Source: Granulicella arctica
Lineage (GTDB): Bacteria > Acidobacteriota > Terriglobia > Terriglobales > Acidobacteriaceae
Length of the DNA stretch: 64,000 bases
Assembly: GCF_025685605.1 (NCBI RefSeq)
Contig: NZ_JAGTUT010000002.1
Coordinates: 124,001 to 188,000, forward strand
Direction of reading: 5' to 3'
The notes under the pieces were generated by a model. That model searched no databases. It saw only the letters and a list, made by a program, of their open reading frames with translations, and had not been told where the DNA came from. The position numbers and the translations under genes are program-made. Of the stretch, positions 7,986 to 17,784 are shown piece by piece; within the stretch, counting starts at the first letter, position 1; the number at the start of each line of letters is the position of its first letter.

Positions 7986-10073
7986 ATGATCCAGCACCAG
8001 ACCGTTCAGCCCCCAGTTGCTCGCCGTCAGCCGGAACCCTCTACCCTGCACGGCATCACGCTTGAGGATGACTACCGCTGGATGCGCGACAAAGCCTCAC
8101 CCGAGGTCATCGCCCATCTCGAAGCTGAGAACGCCCACGCACTCGACTTCATGGCTCCCACCCTCGAACTCCAGTCCCGACTCTACGACGAGATGCTTTC
8201 CCACATCAAGGAGACTGACGAGTCCGTTCCCTACCCCGACCACGGCTGGTTCTACTACGCTCGCACCGTCGCCGGACAACAGTACGGTATCCACTGCCGC
8301 AAATCCGCCGCCCGCCGTGAGCGCGACAAGCCCGCCGCCGAAGAGATTCTCCTTGACGTTAACCTTCTGGCCGAAGGCAAGCCCTTCATGTCCCTAGGCG
8401 GCATGGCTGTCAGCCCCGACGGCTGCACCCTCGCCTACTCTACCGATGAGACCGGCTTCCGTCAGTACACCCTCCACATCCGCGATCTCCGCACCGGCAA
8501 GGACCTGCCCGACACCGCCCAGCGCGTAGGCTCTATTGCCTGGGCAGCCGACTCCAACACCCTCTTCTACACCACCGAAGATGAGACCACCAAGCGCCAG
8601 GACCACCTCTTCCGCCACACGCTCGGTTCGCCTGCAATAGACGACGTTCTCATCTACGAAGAGAAGGACGAGCGCTTCAACCTCGGCGTGGGCCGCACCC
8701 GCGACCGCCAGTACCTCCTGATGGAAGCCGGTAGCCACACCACTAACGAGTGCCACATCCTCTCTGCCGACGACCCTACCGGCACCTTCCAACTCATCGC
8801 CCCTCGTCTCGACGATCAGGAGTACTACCCCGACCACCGCGACGGCCTCCTCTACATACGCACCAACGATGTTGGCAAGAACTTCCGCCTCGTCATCGCT
8901 CCCGTCGGCACTCCTGACCGCGAGCAGTGGACCGAACTCCTCCCCCTCGATCCCGAAGCTCCTTTTGAAGACTTCGACCTCTTCCAGTTCTTCCTTGTCA
9001 CCACGCGCCGCAGGCACGGCCTTCCCGTCATCGAGATCCAGCCGTTCCATCCCGACAGCACCCTCAGCGAGCCGCAGCCTATCGTCTTTCCGGAGCCCAC
9101 CTACAACGCCGGAAGCCACGCGAACCGCGAGTTCAACACCAACTGTTACCGCTACAGCTACACCTCGCTCGTAGCCCCCGCCTCCGTATACGAGTACGAC
9201 CTCTCCACCAGCACCTCCACCCTTCTCAAGCAGCAGGAGGTCCCCGGCAACTTCGACCGCACCCTCTACGGCTCCGACCGCGTCTGGATCACCGCTGCCG
9301 ACGGCGTCAAAATTCCAGTGTCCCTCGTCTATCGCCGCAATATCTTCCATGCCGACAGCAAGAATCCCCTTTACGTCTACGGATACGGCTCCTACGGCTA
9401 CCCACTTCCGATCGGCTTTAGCTCCTCGCGCCTCTCGCTCCTCGACCGTGGCGTCGTCATCGCCTACGCCCACATTCGTGGAGGCGGCGAACTCGGCGAC
9501 GCCTGGCACGACGCAGGCAAGATGGCCGTCAAGCAAACCACCTTCTCCGATTTCACCGCAGCCGTCGAGCAACTCACCCAGCAAGGCTACGGCGATCCAA
9601 AGCGTGTTGCCATCGAAGGCGGCAGTGCCGGCGGCCTCCTGATGGGAGCAGTCGTCAACCAGCGCCCCGACCTGTTCGCCGTTGTCCTCTCCCACGTTCC
9701 ATTCGTAGACGTGATGAACACTATGCTCGACGCCACCCTGCCCCTCACTGTAGCCGAGTATGAAGAGTGGGGGAACCCCAACGAAGAAGCCGCCTTCCAC
9801 ACCATGCGCGCCTACTCGCCCTATGACAATCTCGCTCCCGGCGACTATCCCGCCATGCTCGTCAAAACGAGCCTCAACGACTCACAGGTCATGTACTGGG
9901 AGCCTGCAAAGTACGTAGCCAAGCTCCGCACTCTCAAACAAAATGCCACCCCGCTCCTCCTCCACATCAACATGGACGCAGGCCACGGTGGAGCCTCGGG
10001 CCGCTACGATTACCTCAAAGAAACTGCCTTCGACTACGCCTTCCTGCTCACCCAGCTAGGTGTCGAAGCATAA
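7986..10073 (+). CDS. ptrB: Oligopeptidase B (S9 prolyl-oligopeptidase family)
   Basis: 695 residues from the ATG at 7986, preceded by GGAG at 7971-7974; an earlier in-frame ATG (7932) adds only basic sequence. The N-terminal PRRxP-like start and GITLEDDYRWMRD are typical. A seven-bladed propeller fills roughly residues 70-390, and the C-terminal alpha/beta-hydrolase carries the nucleophile Ser in EGGSAGGLLMG and the catalytic His in MDAGHGGASGR; HIRGGGELGDAWH is also characteristic. The enzyme cleaves after Lys/Arg in short peptides. There is no clear signal peptide, so it is probably cytoplasmic, although some relatives are periplasmic. Confidence 0.94.
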   Translation: MIQHQTVQPPVARRQPEPSTLHGITLEDDYRWMRDKASPEVIAHLEAENAHALDFMAPTLELQSRLYDEMLSHIKETDESVPYPDHGWFYYARTVAGQQYGIHCRKSAARRERDKPAAEEILLDVNLLAEGKPFMSLGGMAVSPDGCTLAYSTDETGFRQYTLHIRDLRTGKDLPDTAQRVGSIAWAADSNTLFYTTEDETTKRQDHLFRHTLGSPAIDDVLIYEEKDERFNLGVGRTRDRQYLLMEAGSHTTNECHILSADDPTGTFQLIAPRLDDQEYYPDHRDGLLYIRTNDVGKNFRLVIAPVGTPDREQWTELLPLDPEAPFEDFDLFQFFLVTTRRRHGLPVIEIQPFHPDSTLSEPQPIVFPEPTYNAGSHANREFNTNCYRYSYTSLVAPASVYEYDLSTSTSTLLKQQEVPGNFDRTLYGSDRVWITAADGVKIPVSLVYRRNIFHADSKNPLYVYGYGSYGYPLPIGFSSSRLSLLDRGVVIAYAHIRGGGELGDAWHDAGKMAVKQTTFSDFTAAVEQLTQQGYGDPKRVAIEGGSAGGLLMGAVVNQRPDLFAVVLSHVPFVDVMNTMLDATLPLTVAEYEEWGNPNEEAAFHTMRAYSPYDNLAPGDYPAMLVKTSLNDSQVMYWEPAKYVAKLRTLKQNATPLLLHINMDAGHGGASGRYDYLKETAFDYAFLLTQLGVEA

Positions 10074-10125
10074 ATCCGCCCCGGCTCCCTTCCGCAGAGG
10101 TCATTCTTTGGAACGGAGCCAACGA

Positions 10126-12054
10126 CTAGACCTTGACCGCTTCAACCGCATCCTCAGCCTTCGCTATCCCGCCATCACCTTCGCCTGGAGCCAGGAATAG
10201 ATTCCGCTCAACCCCATGCTGTCGCGTGTAAAGCTCGTAATACCGCCCCTGCAGCGCGTACAGCTCCTCATGAGTCCCACGCTCGAGTATGTTCCCGTGC
10301 TCGATCACTAGTATCTGCTCTGCCCGCCGGATCGTCGACAGCCGGTGTGCAATTACGAACGTCGTGCGCCCCTTCATCAAATAGCTCAGCCCCTCCTGGA
10401 TCAGCGCCTCCGACTCTGAGTCCAGCGAGCTTGTCGCCTCATCCAGAATCAAGATTCGCGGGTCAGCCAGAATGGCACGCGCAATGGAGATGCGCTGCCG
10501 CTGCCCACCCGACAGCTTCACCCCACGTTCCCCAACAATTGTCTCGTAGCCTTCCTCAAATTGGTTCGCAAACTCATCCACCCGAGCAATCCGGCACGCC
10601 TCCATCAACTGCTCTTCCGTAGCATTTGGTCGACTGAACTTCACATTCTCTCGAATCGTTCCATCGAACAGGAACGTCTCCTGCAGTACCACGCCAAGCT
10701 GCTCGCGATAGCTGCTCAGCCGGATCGTCGACAGGTCCACCCCATCGATCAAAATCTGTCCCGTAGTCGCGTTATGGAACCCGCAGATCAGCGAGATGAT
10801 TGTCGACTTACCTGATCCCGACGACCCTACCAACGCCGTCACCGTTCCCGGCTTCGATTCGAAGCTCATCCCGTGCAGAACCTCCTTGCCCGGCTCATAC
10901 GCGAACGTCACGCTCTCAAACGCTACATCCCCGCGAATCGAGGGCAGCACCTCCGTCCGTCCTGGCTCCGAATCCTCTTCCTTCTCTCCGAGGATCTCGT
11001 TCGTTCGGTCCAGCCCCGCCATTGCCTCTGTCAACTGGGTCCCGATCTGCACAAACTGCACAATCGGGGCGATCATGAACGCGAGAAACATCGTGTACGT
11101 CACATAGCCGCCCGTCGTCAGCGCACCCGACACGACCTGTCTCGCGCCGTAATACATCACCAGCGCTCCAACTAAGCCAAGGATCGCCGTCGACGCCAAA
11201 CTCATCAACGACTGCGCTGTAATCGAAGAAATCACATTTTTCAGCAGCCGCTCAACACCCGCTGCGAAGATGTTCGCCTCACTCGCCTCCGCGTGATACC
11301 CCTTCACCACGCGCACGCCGCCCAGCGACTCCGTCAGCCTTCCCGTCACCTCGGCATTAATCTTTGATCGCTCCCGGAAGATTGGCCGGATTACCTTAAG
11401 TGCCCGTAGCACCACAAACGCAAACAACCCGAGAATCGCAAATGTAAGCATCGTCATGCGCGGACTCAGATGGAGGAGCCAGAGGAATGCAAAGATAGCT
11501 GTCAGCAGCCCACCGAAGAAGTCGATGATGCCAGTGCCAATAATGTTCCGTACGCCTTCTACATCGGACATGATCCGCGCCACCAGCGTACCCGTCCGAT
11601 TCTCGTCATAAAACGCCACCGGCAATCGCCCTATATGCGACTGCACCTTCGTCCGCAACTCCGCGATCAGACGCTGTCCAGCCTTCGAGAGCACCTGCGT
11701 AAGGGTGTACGACGTCGCCCCTTGCAGCAGTGTCGCCCCAACGACCGCTCCCACAATCAGCGGAAGTTGAGTCAACTGATGCTTGCCCATGACGTTATCA
11801 ATCAAGTACCGCGCCGAAGCAGGAAGCACCAACCCGCTTGCCCGGTTCACAATCATCAGAGCGAAGCTCACCGACAGAATACCCAGTCTAGGCTGCACCA
11901 GCGCCCAGACCTCCGGCAACACCTTCTTCAGCGGGGGCTTGGGCCGCTTCGCATTCAACTCCGCTACCGTCGACCGACTCGTTCCACGCACAGGCCGGTC
12001 CGCCGCCTTCACTCCCGTGCCGCCGTAATTCGAAGAATTCAAAGGAGACGCCAT
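10126..12054 (-). CDS. MsbA-type ABC exporter (fused permease and ATPase)
   Basis: 642 residues with the half-transporter layout: about 40 cytoplasmic residues, six membrane helices (about residues 55-330) and a C-terminal nucleotide-binding domain. Visible motifs are Walker A (GSSGSGKST), the Q-loop (LQETFLFDGTIREN), the signature LSGGQRQR, Walker B with its Glu (ILILDEATSSLD) and the H-loop (FVIAHRLSTI). It would work as a homodimer in the inner membrane exporting a lipid or drug. It is close to MsbA/LmrA-type exporters, but nothing nearby identifies the substrate. The ptrB gene converges on it (52 bp gap). Confidence 0.92.
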   Translation of the reverse strand: MASPLNSSNYGGTGVKAADRPVRGTSRSTVAELNAKRPKPPLKKVLPEVWALVQPRLGILSVSFALMIVNRASGLVLPASARYLIDNVMGKHQLTQLPLIVGAVVGATLLQGATSYTLTQVLSKAGQRLIAELRTKVQSHIGRLPVAFYDENRTGTLVARIMSDVEGVRNIIGTGIIDFFGGLLTAIFAFLWLLHLSPRMTMLTFAILGLFAFVVLRALKVIRPIFRERSKINAEVTGRLTESLGGVRVVKGYHAEASEANIFAAGVERLLKNVISSITAQSLMSLASTAILGLVGALVMYYGARQVVSGALTTGGYVTYTMFLAFMIAPIVQFVQIGTQLTEAMAGLDRTNEILGEKEEDSEPGRTEVLPSIRGDVAFESVTFAYEPGKEVLHGMSFESKPGTVTALVGSSGSGKSTIISLICGFHNATTGQILIDGVDLSTIRLSSYREQLGVVLQETFLFDGTIRENVKFSRPNATEEQLMEACRIARVDEFANQFEEGYETIVGERGVKLSGGQRQRISIARAILADPRILILDEATSSLDSESEALIQEGLSYLMKGRTTFVIAHRLSTIRRAEQILVIEHGNILERGTHEELYALQGRYYELYTRQHGVERNLFLAPGEGDGGIAKAEDAVEAVKV

Positions 12055-12345
12055 TCTCCTAGTTTATCTCCTCATTCGACGAATCGGCCCCGAGGTGTCC
12101 TGCCCTTTCTCTCTTGTCATTCCCGAAGAGGACATTAGTCTTTTTAGTCCGTCACAAAAACGGACCTGTGCAGCGAGTCGGTAATGACCTCGACCTTCCA
12201 CCACTTTTTCCAAGCAGTCCCACATAACCGAGCCGAACAACCTGTCCATCCGTTGTTTGCTGACGCCTGTTTAGCCCCGTCCTTATGCAAGCGAACAGAC
12301 CGTTTGTCCTTACAATGTCGCGCCGCGCCGAAAGTGCAAGCTTGG

Positions 12346-12726
12346 CTAGACAGCCAGTCGCCCTCGCCGCGCGATGATAAAGCTCCGCACACACGCCAGC
12401 ACATACAACAGAGCCAGCAGTGAAGCAGCAGCCTTCTCTTCGATCGCGATCGGATGCGGCAACTCAGCCCCATGCGCCAACTGAAAGACCTTAATATCTG
12501 CCGGGATCAGGCCAAGGAACACCAGCAACGCCACCGTTACCGCAATGTGCATCCACAACATCCGTTTCTTCGAGTCAGTCGTATTCGCCAACGCTCCAAA
12601 CACCACAAACAGTAGTCCGATCCCACCTGGAATCAGCGCCGTAGGATGCGCGCTGCCTGTAGCAACGAATCCAGCCACCGCAATTACCACCAGCAAAACC
12701 CCAAACACCATCGTCAATTTAGCCAT
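12346..12726 (-). CDS. Small four-helix membrane protein
   Basis: 126 residues from the ATG at 12726 (MAKLTMVFG). Four hydrophobic segments are visible: LTMVFGVLLVVIAVAGFVA, ALIPGGIGLLFVVFGALA, WMHIAVTVALLVFLGLI and a last one around AAASLLALLYVLACV. There is a short basic C-terminus (RSFIIARRGRLAV). Such proteins are conserved among Acidobacteria but I know no function. The 291 bp between this gene and the exporter start contain nothing I recognise. Confidence 0.75.
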   Translation of the reverse strand: MAKLTMVFGVLLVVIAVAGFVATGSAHPTALIPGGIGLLFVVFGALANTTDSKKRMLWMHIAVTVALLVFLGLIPADIKVFQLAHGAELPHPIAIEEKAAASLLALLYVLACVRSFIIARRGRLAV

Positions 12727-12855
12727 TAAAAATCCTCTATCCAGAAATCTCAGCATACCCGATATAGCGGGTCTCGACTGACGACCATCAAGGTCTCATA
12801 AAGTAATGACAGTTCTAGGTAAGTTATAAGCGTTCACCTACAACACAGCCAAAGC

Positions 12856-13971
12856 TCACAGCAGGGACAAACCTTCCTCTAACGCTTCGGTTACTTCGAA
12901 GACGCTTTCGTCTGCTAAACGATTGAAGAACGGAAGAGCAATGGTACGTTGACTAACAAAATCTGTGTTTGGTAGAGAATGTAGCACCGAAACACCGCTG
13001 TAAGCTGGCTGGGCATGGATCGGAGCAAAGTAACGTCCGCAACCTATGCCTTGGTGCAAGAGATGTTGCATCAAGCGATCTCTCTCGTCTCTGGCAAAGG
13101 TCGGGTCAAGCTGTATCACATAAACAAACCAACTTGTAGACCGATCCTCATACGACAACACAGGTACCTTCACACCTCTCAGTGTGGAAAGCGACCGATT
13201 GTAGGATTCGGCAACGTTCCGTCGACTTGCCAAGATCTCATCGATGCGCCGCATCTGAGCGCATCCTAGGGCGCAATTGATCTCCGATAGTCGGTAGTTC
13301 CAACCAAGCACAGAGTGCTGCTCCCACGCGTCGGAAACGTATCGTCCCTGGTTGCGCATAGCTCTTATATCAGCAGCCAACCGAGGATCTTGAGTGACGA
13401 TCATCCCGCCCTCACCCGTTGTGATTTGCTTATTAGGGTAGAACGCAAACACGGCTAGATCACCGAATGCTCCCACGCGCGTACCTTGGTACTCTGCGCC
13501 CAGAGCTTCACAGGCATCCTCAATAACGCGAAGATGATGCTTTCTGGCAATTTGCAGGATGCTTTGCATGTCCGCTGGCACCCCGAATGTATGTACGACA
13601 ACAATAGCCCGTGTTCTCGATGTGATTGCTTCTTCCAAACGAGTAGGATCCAGGTTCAAAGTTCTAAGTTCGATATCAACAAAGACAGGGACCGCTCCCT
13701 CATATCGAATAGCGTTTGCCGCAGCAACAAACGTAAAAGATGGAACAAGCACTTCATCTCCGGGTCCGATGCCGAGTGCCCGGATACAAAGGTGCAATCC
13801 AGATGTACCGGAATTTACGGCTATACCGTAAGGCGCTCCGATATAAGTGCTCACTCTTGCTTCAAACTCTTCCATCTTGGGCCCAAGACTTAGTTGCGTG
13901 CTTCGAAGGACGGCAACAACCTCTTCTATGTCCGCTTCAGTAATGTCGGGTCTAGACAGAGGTATCTTCAA
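12856..13971 (-). CDS. DegT/DnrJ/EryC1 sugar aminotransferase (LegC/PglE-like)
   Basis: 371-residue PLP-dependent aminotransferase of the sugar type. The N-terminus IPLSRPDITEADIEEV, the substrate/PLP regions AVNSGTSGLHLCIRALG and DEVLVPSFTFVAAANA, the Asp that holds the PLP ring (VIEDACEALGAEY) and the Schiff-base Lys (FYPNKQITTGEGGM) are all present. The family puts an amino group on C4 of UDP-4-keto-6-deoxy-hexoses. The start overlaps the stop of the epimerase gene by 4 bp (13968-13971), and it is the last gene of a three-gene unit, consistent with acting on the product of the dehydratase encoded first. Confidence 0.92.
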   Translation of the reverse strand: MKIPLSRPDITEADIEEVVAVLRSTQLSLGPKMEEFEARVSTYIGAPYGIAVNSGTSGLHLCIRALGIGPGDEVLVPSFTFVAAANAIRYEGAVPVFVDIELRTLNLDPTRLEEAITSRTRAIVVVHTFGVPADMQSILQIARKHHLRVIEDACEALGAEYQGTRVGAFGDLAVFAFYPNKQITTGEGGMIVTQDPRLAADIRAMRNQGRYVSDAWEQHSVLGWNYRLSEINCALGCAQMRRIDEILASRRNVAESYNRSLSTLRGVKVPVLSYEDRSTSWFVYVIQLDPTFARDERDRLMQHLLHQGIGCGRYFAPIHAQPAYSGVSVLHSLPNTDFVSQRTIALPFFNRLADESVFEVTEALEEGLSLL

Positions 13972-15125
13972 CTCGCACCTTGAGGAACCAGCTTGAACAA
14001 AAGCTTGTCGCGTGACGGCAGTGAAGTCAGTACCTTAATAATTCGTTCGGACGCATGCCCGTCTCCGTAGATATTTGTCATTTCTTTAAGGGAGTCGCGA
14101 AAACCCGAACTCTCTGCACGGCGAATAGCATCCAGAATGGCCGAGGTGACTGGGGGTGCATCTAGAACATTTTGGGATCGCTCTCTTCCCTGTTGCCGCA
14201 TGCCTATATTGACCGTTGGTAATCCGAAAGATGCAGTTTCCATGATGCCACTGCTGGAGTTACCTACAAACAACGTTGCCTCCCGTAAAAGGCTCCAGTA
14301 GTCTACCGCCGGCAGATTGGTGAATAAGAACGTGTTTGACCGCTCAGCCATGAACTGACGGATACGGTCCGTAAGATGGTAGCTTCCTGCGTCAGCGTTG
14401 GGATAGCAGAAGATCAATTGATGCTGAAGCTCTCGAAGAGCTTCGAATAATCCACTAATTTCTGAATTTGTGTCCGTCAATAGCGTTACGGGATGGTACG
14501 CGATCATAATGGTTGGCAGTGTCAGGTCGATATGGAATCGAGCCTGAAGATCGGCGCGAGAAGCTAACTTGCTCCGCTGCAGATGATCCAGTGATGGTGC
14601 ACCTGCATGATGCACACGCCATGGTTCTTCTCCCATCGACATAACGCGCTCGCGAGCGGTTTTGGTTGATGTGAAGTGAACATGACTCATCTTCGTGAGC
14701 GCATTACGAACAGCGTCATCGATAGCTCCCTGGCTCAGCTCTCCTCCCTCGATATGCGCAATCGGGATCCGCAACGCCAAAGCAACAGTTGCAGGTGCAA
14801 GCATCTCATAACGATCGGCTATCAAAAGCAACAGGTCGGGTCGCATGGCAGCGAGCGTGTCCGTAAGCGATAGCACGGCCAGGCCAATAGTTTTAGCCAT
14901 CCCAACATCGCTGTCAGAGCTCAATAAACATTCCAGCCGAGCAGCAATTGTAAAACCATCCTTTTCGATTTCACGAACCGTATAACCGTGTTCAGGAGAA
15001 AGATGCGAGGCAAGAACGATGAGCTTTAGGTCGACATCTGGGTGTAAATCCAATTCACGGAGTGGCCAATATAAATGGCTATAGTCAGCTCGTGATGTAG
15101 TAACGACTGCAATGGTCGTCTTCAC
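13968..15125 (-). CDS. Hydrolysing UDP-GlcNAc 2-epimerase (NeuC/LegG-like)
   Basis: 385 residues of the GT-B-fold UDP-N-acetylglucosamine 2-epimerase family. The start TTIAVVTTSRADYSHLYW is typical of the hydrolysing NeuC/LegG branch rather than WecB. Other signatures are LLIADRYEMLAPA, IPIAHIEGGELSQGAIDD and FVGNSSSGIMETASFGLP, the last being the nucleotide-binding loop. Predicted reaction: inversion at C2 with loss of UDP, giving a free ManNAc-type sugar, the substrate of a nonulosonate synthase. It overlaps both neighbours by 4 bp, indicating translational coupling. No NeuB-like synthase is in the window. Confidence 0.92.
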   Translation of the reverse strand: MKTTIAVVTTSRADYSHLYWPLRELDLHPDVDLKLIVLASHLSPEHGYTVREIEKDGFTIAARLECLLSSDSDVGMAKTIGLAVLSLTDTLAAMRPDLLLLIADRYEMLAPATVALALRIPIAHIEGGELSQGAIDDAVRNALTKMSHVHFTSTKTARERVMSMGEEPWRVHHAGAPSLDHLQRSKLASRADLQARFHIDLTLPTIMIAYHPVTLLTDTNSEISGLFEALRELQHQLIFCYPNADAGSYHLTDRIRQFMAERSNTFLFTNLPAVDYWSLLREATLFVGNSSSGIMETASFGLPTVNIGMRQQGRERSQNVLDAPPVTSAILDAIRRAESSGFRDSLKEMTNIYGDGHASERIIKVLTSLPSRDKLLFKLVPQGAS

Positions 15126-16321
15126 TCTGTAATCTCCATTTTTCCTTTGTCGACTGTGCCATGCCCCTTAGTAGAGAACACATAGTCCGGTATAAGCTTT
15201 CCGATTGCAGTCATCAAGAGGTTAAAGTTCCGAGACTGAATGGCCTCATAGATTGCGTCACTAGCCCCATCGATCAATACTGCTGCAGGCAAGTCGCTGC
15301 AAGTTACGAGATTGAGTGAAGCGATCCCGCAGGCAATTGCGCATTCATTACAGGCAACCATGCGCTCGGTAAGCTTCTCGCCCGAGCGCAGGCCGATATA
15401 GCAGATCTCAACTGCCTTAGAGACGCAAGGAATGTGTGCTATGAGATAGTCAGCGAGACCAACTACCGGGAATGGTTCTCCGGCCTCCGCGATTAGAAGT
15501 AAGTTGGTACCTTCAACTAGCAACGCTGACATCAGCCGCTGGACAACCTCATCGATTGAAAGAAAATATCTGGTGCATCCTGGGTGCGTGATCTGAACAG
15601 GACCACCATGACAAATCTGACGTACAAAGATAGGACCGACACTACCAGTTGACCCTAGAACATTTGCAAGACGGACAGCCTTCACCTGTACAGGTCCGGG
15701 GTTCGCGACGACCAGCAGTTCAGCGATACGTTTGCTGACGCCCATCATCCCGAAAGGCTCAACAGCTTTGTCAGTGGAAACAACAATAACCTGTTCTGCC
15801 AATCCATCGTTGGCCGCTGCAAGCAGTTGGTGTGTTCCTATAACGTTGTTGTGCATTGCAGCAAACGGGTTTGTCTCCATGAGCGTGACATGCTTACATG
15901 CTGCAGCATGAAAGACGATCTGAGGTTGATGCTGTTCGAAGATCTCACGTAAAAGCACCATGTCACAAACATCACCTACAATCGCTGTAAGTTGAGTGGT
16001 GTCCCCTTTGTCCTCAAGTTCTGAATAGAGTTCGAACAGCCCTCCTTCTGCAATGTCGAGCAATGTCAGACTTTGCACCGAAAGGTTGCTAAGATAGCGA
16101 GCCAATGCCGACCCGATGTAACCACCAGCACCTGTGATGAAGACGCGCTTTCCTGTGACCGATTTTTGGAGCAAATCCTCATGAGCACATTCCAGTTCCC
16201 TGCCAAGAAAGCTCATCCAATCGGCCGTTTGATCTCTCATTGACTCCATGTTTATTGGTGCTCTCATAAGCATCTGTAGTGTACGCAATGTGGAGCAGCC
16301 TAGTCTGTCCATGAAAGACAT
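15122..16321 (-). CDS. UDP-GlcNAc 4,6-dehydratase, CapD/PglF-type soluble form
   Basis: 399 residues. Residues 1-56 are an ill-conserved lead. The Rossmann domain begins at about 57 with FITGAGGYIGSALARYL and carries FHAAACKHVTLMETNP and STDKAVEPFGMMGVSKR. The last motif has Met where classical SDRs have Tyr, as in PglF/WbpM/CapD dehydratases. It lacks the four membrane helices of full-length CapD. Predicted product: UDP-2-acetamido-2,6-dideoxy-4-keto-glucose. First gene of the cassette, divergent from the amidase (62 bp). Codons are less GC-rich than in genes left of 12 kb, compatible with transfer. The N-terminal start is uncertain (several Met in the first 50 residues). Confidence 0.88.
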   Translation of the reverse strand: MSFMDRLGCSTLRTLQMLMRAPINMESMRDQTADWMSFLGRELECAHEDLLQKSVTGKRVFITGAGGYIGSALARYLSNLSVQSLTLLDIAEGGLFELYSELEDKGDTTQLTAIVGDVCDMVLLREIFEQHQPQIVFHAAACKHVTLMETNPFAAMHNNVIGTHQLLAAANDGLAEQVIVVSTDKAVEPFGMMGVSKRIAELLVVANPGPVQVKAVRLANVLGSTGSVGPIFVRQICHGGPVQITHPGCTRYFLSIDEVVQRLMSALLVEGTNLLLIAEAGEPFPVVGLADYLIAHIPCVSKAVEICYIGLRSGEKLTERMVACNECAIACGIASLNLVTCSDLPAAVLIDGASDAIYEAIQSRNFNLLMTAIGKLIPDYVFSTKGHGTVDKGKMEITE

Positions 16322-16383
16322 GATCTTTCTATAATCAAGTAAGAACGCATGAAGTCAGCTTTTTCGCAAACGACTGGAAGTCT

Positions 16384-17784
16384 ATGAGCCTTGCCTTGGG
16401 ATCCGCAGTAGAACAGCTAAAACTGCTCCGCGATAAAGTAATTTCTCCTATGGAACTCGCAGAAGAGCATATTCACCGCATTGAACGTCTCAACCCGATG
16501 TTAAACGCAATTATCGACTTTGATCCAGATAAGGTGCGTGCGCAAGCCAGGCATGTTAAGAGCGGGATGCTCTCCGGCTTGCCAATAACGATAAAGTCGT
16601 CAATCTCGGTTGCCGGCCATCTTTGTGAAACCGGCAGTATGTTATGGCGCGGCAGACGTGCTGATACTGATGCCGTTGCTGTTGCGAGACTTCGCGCTGA
16701 AGGCGCAATCATCCTGGGCACAACGAACTGCCCAGAGTTCCTGATGGCATACGAGACCGACAATCTGTTATATGGGCGCACGAATAATCCGTGGGATCTC
16801 AAACGCACAGCAGGCGGTTCAAGTGGCGGCGAAGCGGCAGCAATCTCCGCTGGCCTCTCCGCCGCGGGTCTAGGCAGCGACAGTGGAGGGTCTGTGCGAG
16901 AGCCTGCCCACTTCACAGGAATCTGTTCCCTTAAACCTACTTCAGGACGTGTTTCATCCGTAGGACACCTACCGCCCTGCGTTGGACCTTTTTCGATATT
17001 GGGCGCAGTCGGACCAATGGCGCGTTCCGTGCCTGATCTTGAACTGCTTTTTCGGGTACTTTCACAGCCTTACTTTCTTGATTCCGCAAGTACACCGGTA
17101 GCATACCGACCAGTGACTCTGGCTGAGGCGAAGCAGTTTAGAATCGGTTACCTGGAAGACGACGGTTTTATAGCCGTGACCCCTGAGACAAGGCAAGCAG
17201 TTCAGAACGCCGTCAAGACTTTAAAGCGGGAAGGCTTCAGCGTTGAACCATTTCGCCCAGCCTCTCTGGACGCGGCTAGAAAATTATGGGATATCTTCTT
17301 CATGCAATGCGGAGCGATGTTTTACGAGCCAGAGATTGTGGGTAGAAGGTCCGAACTGAGCCCAGTCTTCCGCGACTTCCTTTCTCAGGCCGAAAGCCGG
17401 AATCCGCTGACCCCTCAGGCTTTGCTGCAGGCCTGGGCTGAAATGGACCTCGTACGCAATTTATTACTAACTGAAATGAAACAATTTCCTATATTACTTA
17501 CGCCCGTATGCTCCGTACCAGCAGTCCTTCATGGGGAGCGAAGCTGGACTGTAGAGGGAACCACAGTGAGCTATCTAGATGCAATGCGGTATACACAGTG
17601 GTTCAATCTACTAGGTTCGCCGGCGGCAGTGGTTCCAGTTGGAACCTCGGATATTGGACTTCCGATTGGAGTACAGATAGCTGGCATGCCATTTCTGGAT
17701 GAAGCCGTTCTCGCAGTTGCGTCCGTCATCGATGCCGAATTCGGGTACAAAGAACCCCCAATTGCGCAAGACTCAGTTGCGTGA
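16384..17784 (+). CDS. Amidase signature family hydrolase
   Basis: 466 residues with the amidase-signature Ser-cisSer-Lys triad: Lys in LPITIKSSISVAG, cis-Ser in the Gly/Ser-rich AGGSSGGEAAAISAG, and nucleophile Ser in GSDSGGSVREPAHFTG. The family hydrolyses amides or, in GatA, makes them. Without gatB/gatC neighbours and with a divergent core (EFLMAYETDN), this is more likely a free-standing amidase than GatA. It is divergent from the nucleotide-sugar cassette and its last 12 bases overlap the end of the convergent CRTAC1 gene. Substrate unknown; an N-acyl-sugar or peptide amide would fit the context but is only a guess. Confidence 0.88.
   Translation: MSLALGSAVEQLKLLRDKVISPMELAEEHIHRIERLNPMLNAIIDFDPDKVRAQARHVKSGMLSGLPITIKSSISVAGHLCETGSMLWRGRRADTDAVAVARLRAEGAIILGTTNCPEFLMAYETDNLLYGRTNNPWDLKRTAGGSSGGEAAAISAGLSAAGLGSDSGGSVREPAHFTGICSLKPTSGRVSSVGHLPPCVGPFSILGAVGPMARSVPDLELLFRVLSQPYFLDSASTPVAYRPVTLAEAKQFRIGYLEDDGFIAVTPETRQAVQNAVKTLKREGFSVEPFRPASLDAARKLWDIFFMQCGAMFYEPEIVGRRSELSPVFRDFLSQAESRNPLTPQALLQAWAEMDLVRNLLLTEMKQFPILLTPVCSVPAVLHGERSWTVEGTTVSYLDAMRYTQWFNLLGSPAAVVPVGTSDIGLPIGVQIAGMPFLDEAVLAVASVIDAEFGYKEPPIAQDSVA

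Noticed and set aside
8394..9800. Long open frame antisense to oligopeptidase B
   Set aside because: It mirrors the GC-rich third positions of ptrB; the product is a Gly/Val/Glu-rich string without domain motifs, while the opposite strand has catalytic motifs throughout.
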